Source: Glandiceps talaboti (taxonomy: Eukaryota > Hemichordata > Enteropneusta > Spengelidae). From it: a stretch of 64,000 bases of DNA. Positions 63,520-64,000 of the stretch are shown in pieces; the stretch's first letter is position 1, and the number at the start of each line of letters is the position of its first letter. The notes beneath the pieces were generated by a model, which saw only the letters and a list, made by a program, of their open reading frames with translations, was not told where the DNA came from and did not search any database. The position numbers and the translations under genes were made by a program. Location: positions 19,927,342-19,991,341 of the forward strand of contig NC_135549.1 in the NCBI RefSeq assembly GCF_964340395.1, read 5' to 3'.

Positions 63520-64000
63520 TATATTATTAATTGAGTTCATATTAAAGCACTTAACACGTATCGCACTTTAAACATTTAGTATTAAATTTTACTTTATGTT
63601 CGTGCATTGATGTACTAGTCTGATGTAACAGTTACTCATTCAAGAGTGTCACGAATAAAGTAGATGTTTACGATAAATATTGAATAAAATGATTAAAATT
63701 CCCGTGACTTTGAACATTATATTTGCCATCTTGACAGTGGTAAACGTTGAAGCAGACACTTTAAGTGGGACATCATATTATTACTTGTTAAGTTGATTAT
63801 CTTTACAAGATTGTAGTTTTCCAATTTCACTATTATGCCCAATATCTCTTCCTATATGTCATTCAATGGAAGGAGCGCGCACCGAACTACTTACGTCATG
63901 AAGAATCGTCTCGTATCATGTTAAGGCCGCAATGGTGATACAACGGAAGAAGAGATTATATTGGGTAATAGCCTCATAATAGCTGTTTTATACAAATTGC
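63520..64000. other. 3' flank of the receptor gene
   Basis: AT-rich DNA, possibly still 3' UTR if a distal poly(A) signal is used. No other feature seen. Confidence 0.45.

Overview
This window looks like a 64-kb piece of an AT-rich eukaryotic nuclear genome, most likely a marine invertebrate with a large, repeat-rich genome. The evidence is: one intron-bearing rhodopsin-family receptor gene with 3' splice and poly(A) signals; several retroelement families (a LINE with endonuclease and reverse transcriptase, a Penelope-type GIY-YIG fragment, a tRNA-derived SINE); and very many long (TA)n, (GACA)n, (GATA)n, (CATA)n and (GA)n tracts. There are no operons, ribosome binding sites or dense ORFs. 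I cannot fix the phylum from the sequence; hemichordate, cephalochordate, echinoderm and mollusc all remain possible.

Layout. 1-330: tRNA-like SINE on the minus strand, cut by the window edge. 400-1120: (TA), (GATA) and (GACA) arrays. 1150-2340 and 10850-12110: two diverged copies of one ~1.2-kb sequence in opposite orientation. Between them lie a large tetranucleotide array (6755-7257) and otherwise featureless DNA. 16.8-20.0 kb: a perfect 13-bp hairpin followed by a retroelement-like tail, a perfect 23-bp hairpin, an eroded Penelope-type GIY-YIG domain between two (TA)n tracts, and an old LINE reverse-transcriptase remnant. 23583-25408: a hAT-like DNA element with CAG...CTG ends and G-rich subterminal sequence. 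25.4-43.6 kb: mostly unrecognised DNA holding a diverged tandem duplication near 33.2-33.7 kb and a possible LTR fragment near 38.2-39.0 kb. 46618-50205: the best preserved transposon, a 5'-truncated LINE on the minus strand with an ORF1 tail and an ORF2 (APE endonuclease plus reverse transcriptase) broken by one stop and one frameshift. 51.8-60.8 kb: microsatellites, a 120-nt stem-loop, a ~400-bp repeat present twice, a degenerate GGGAGGGTCA minisatellite, a C-rich minisatellite, and a four-unit ~146-bp tandem repeat related to a second copy that abuts the LINE. 60828-61033: a strong foldback (MITE-like) element. 62150-63307: an intact seven-transmembrane receptor on the plus strand, the only convincing host gene.

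Apart from the receptor, no open reading frame looks like a host protein. The genes do not form a pathway; the window is one receptor locus next to a transposon- and microsatellite-rich intergenic region. The most unusual observations are the receptor's missing TM3 disulphide cysteine, the long inverted paralogous pair at the left end, and short unique or hairpin-forming islands sandwiched between (TA)n tracts, one of which carries the Penelope-type endonuclease fragment.
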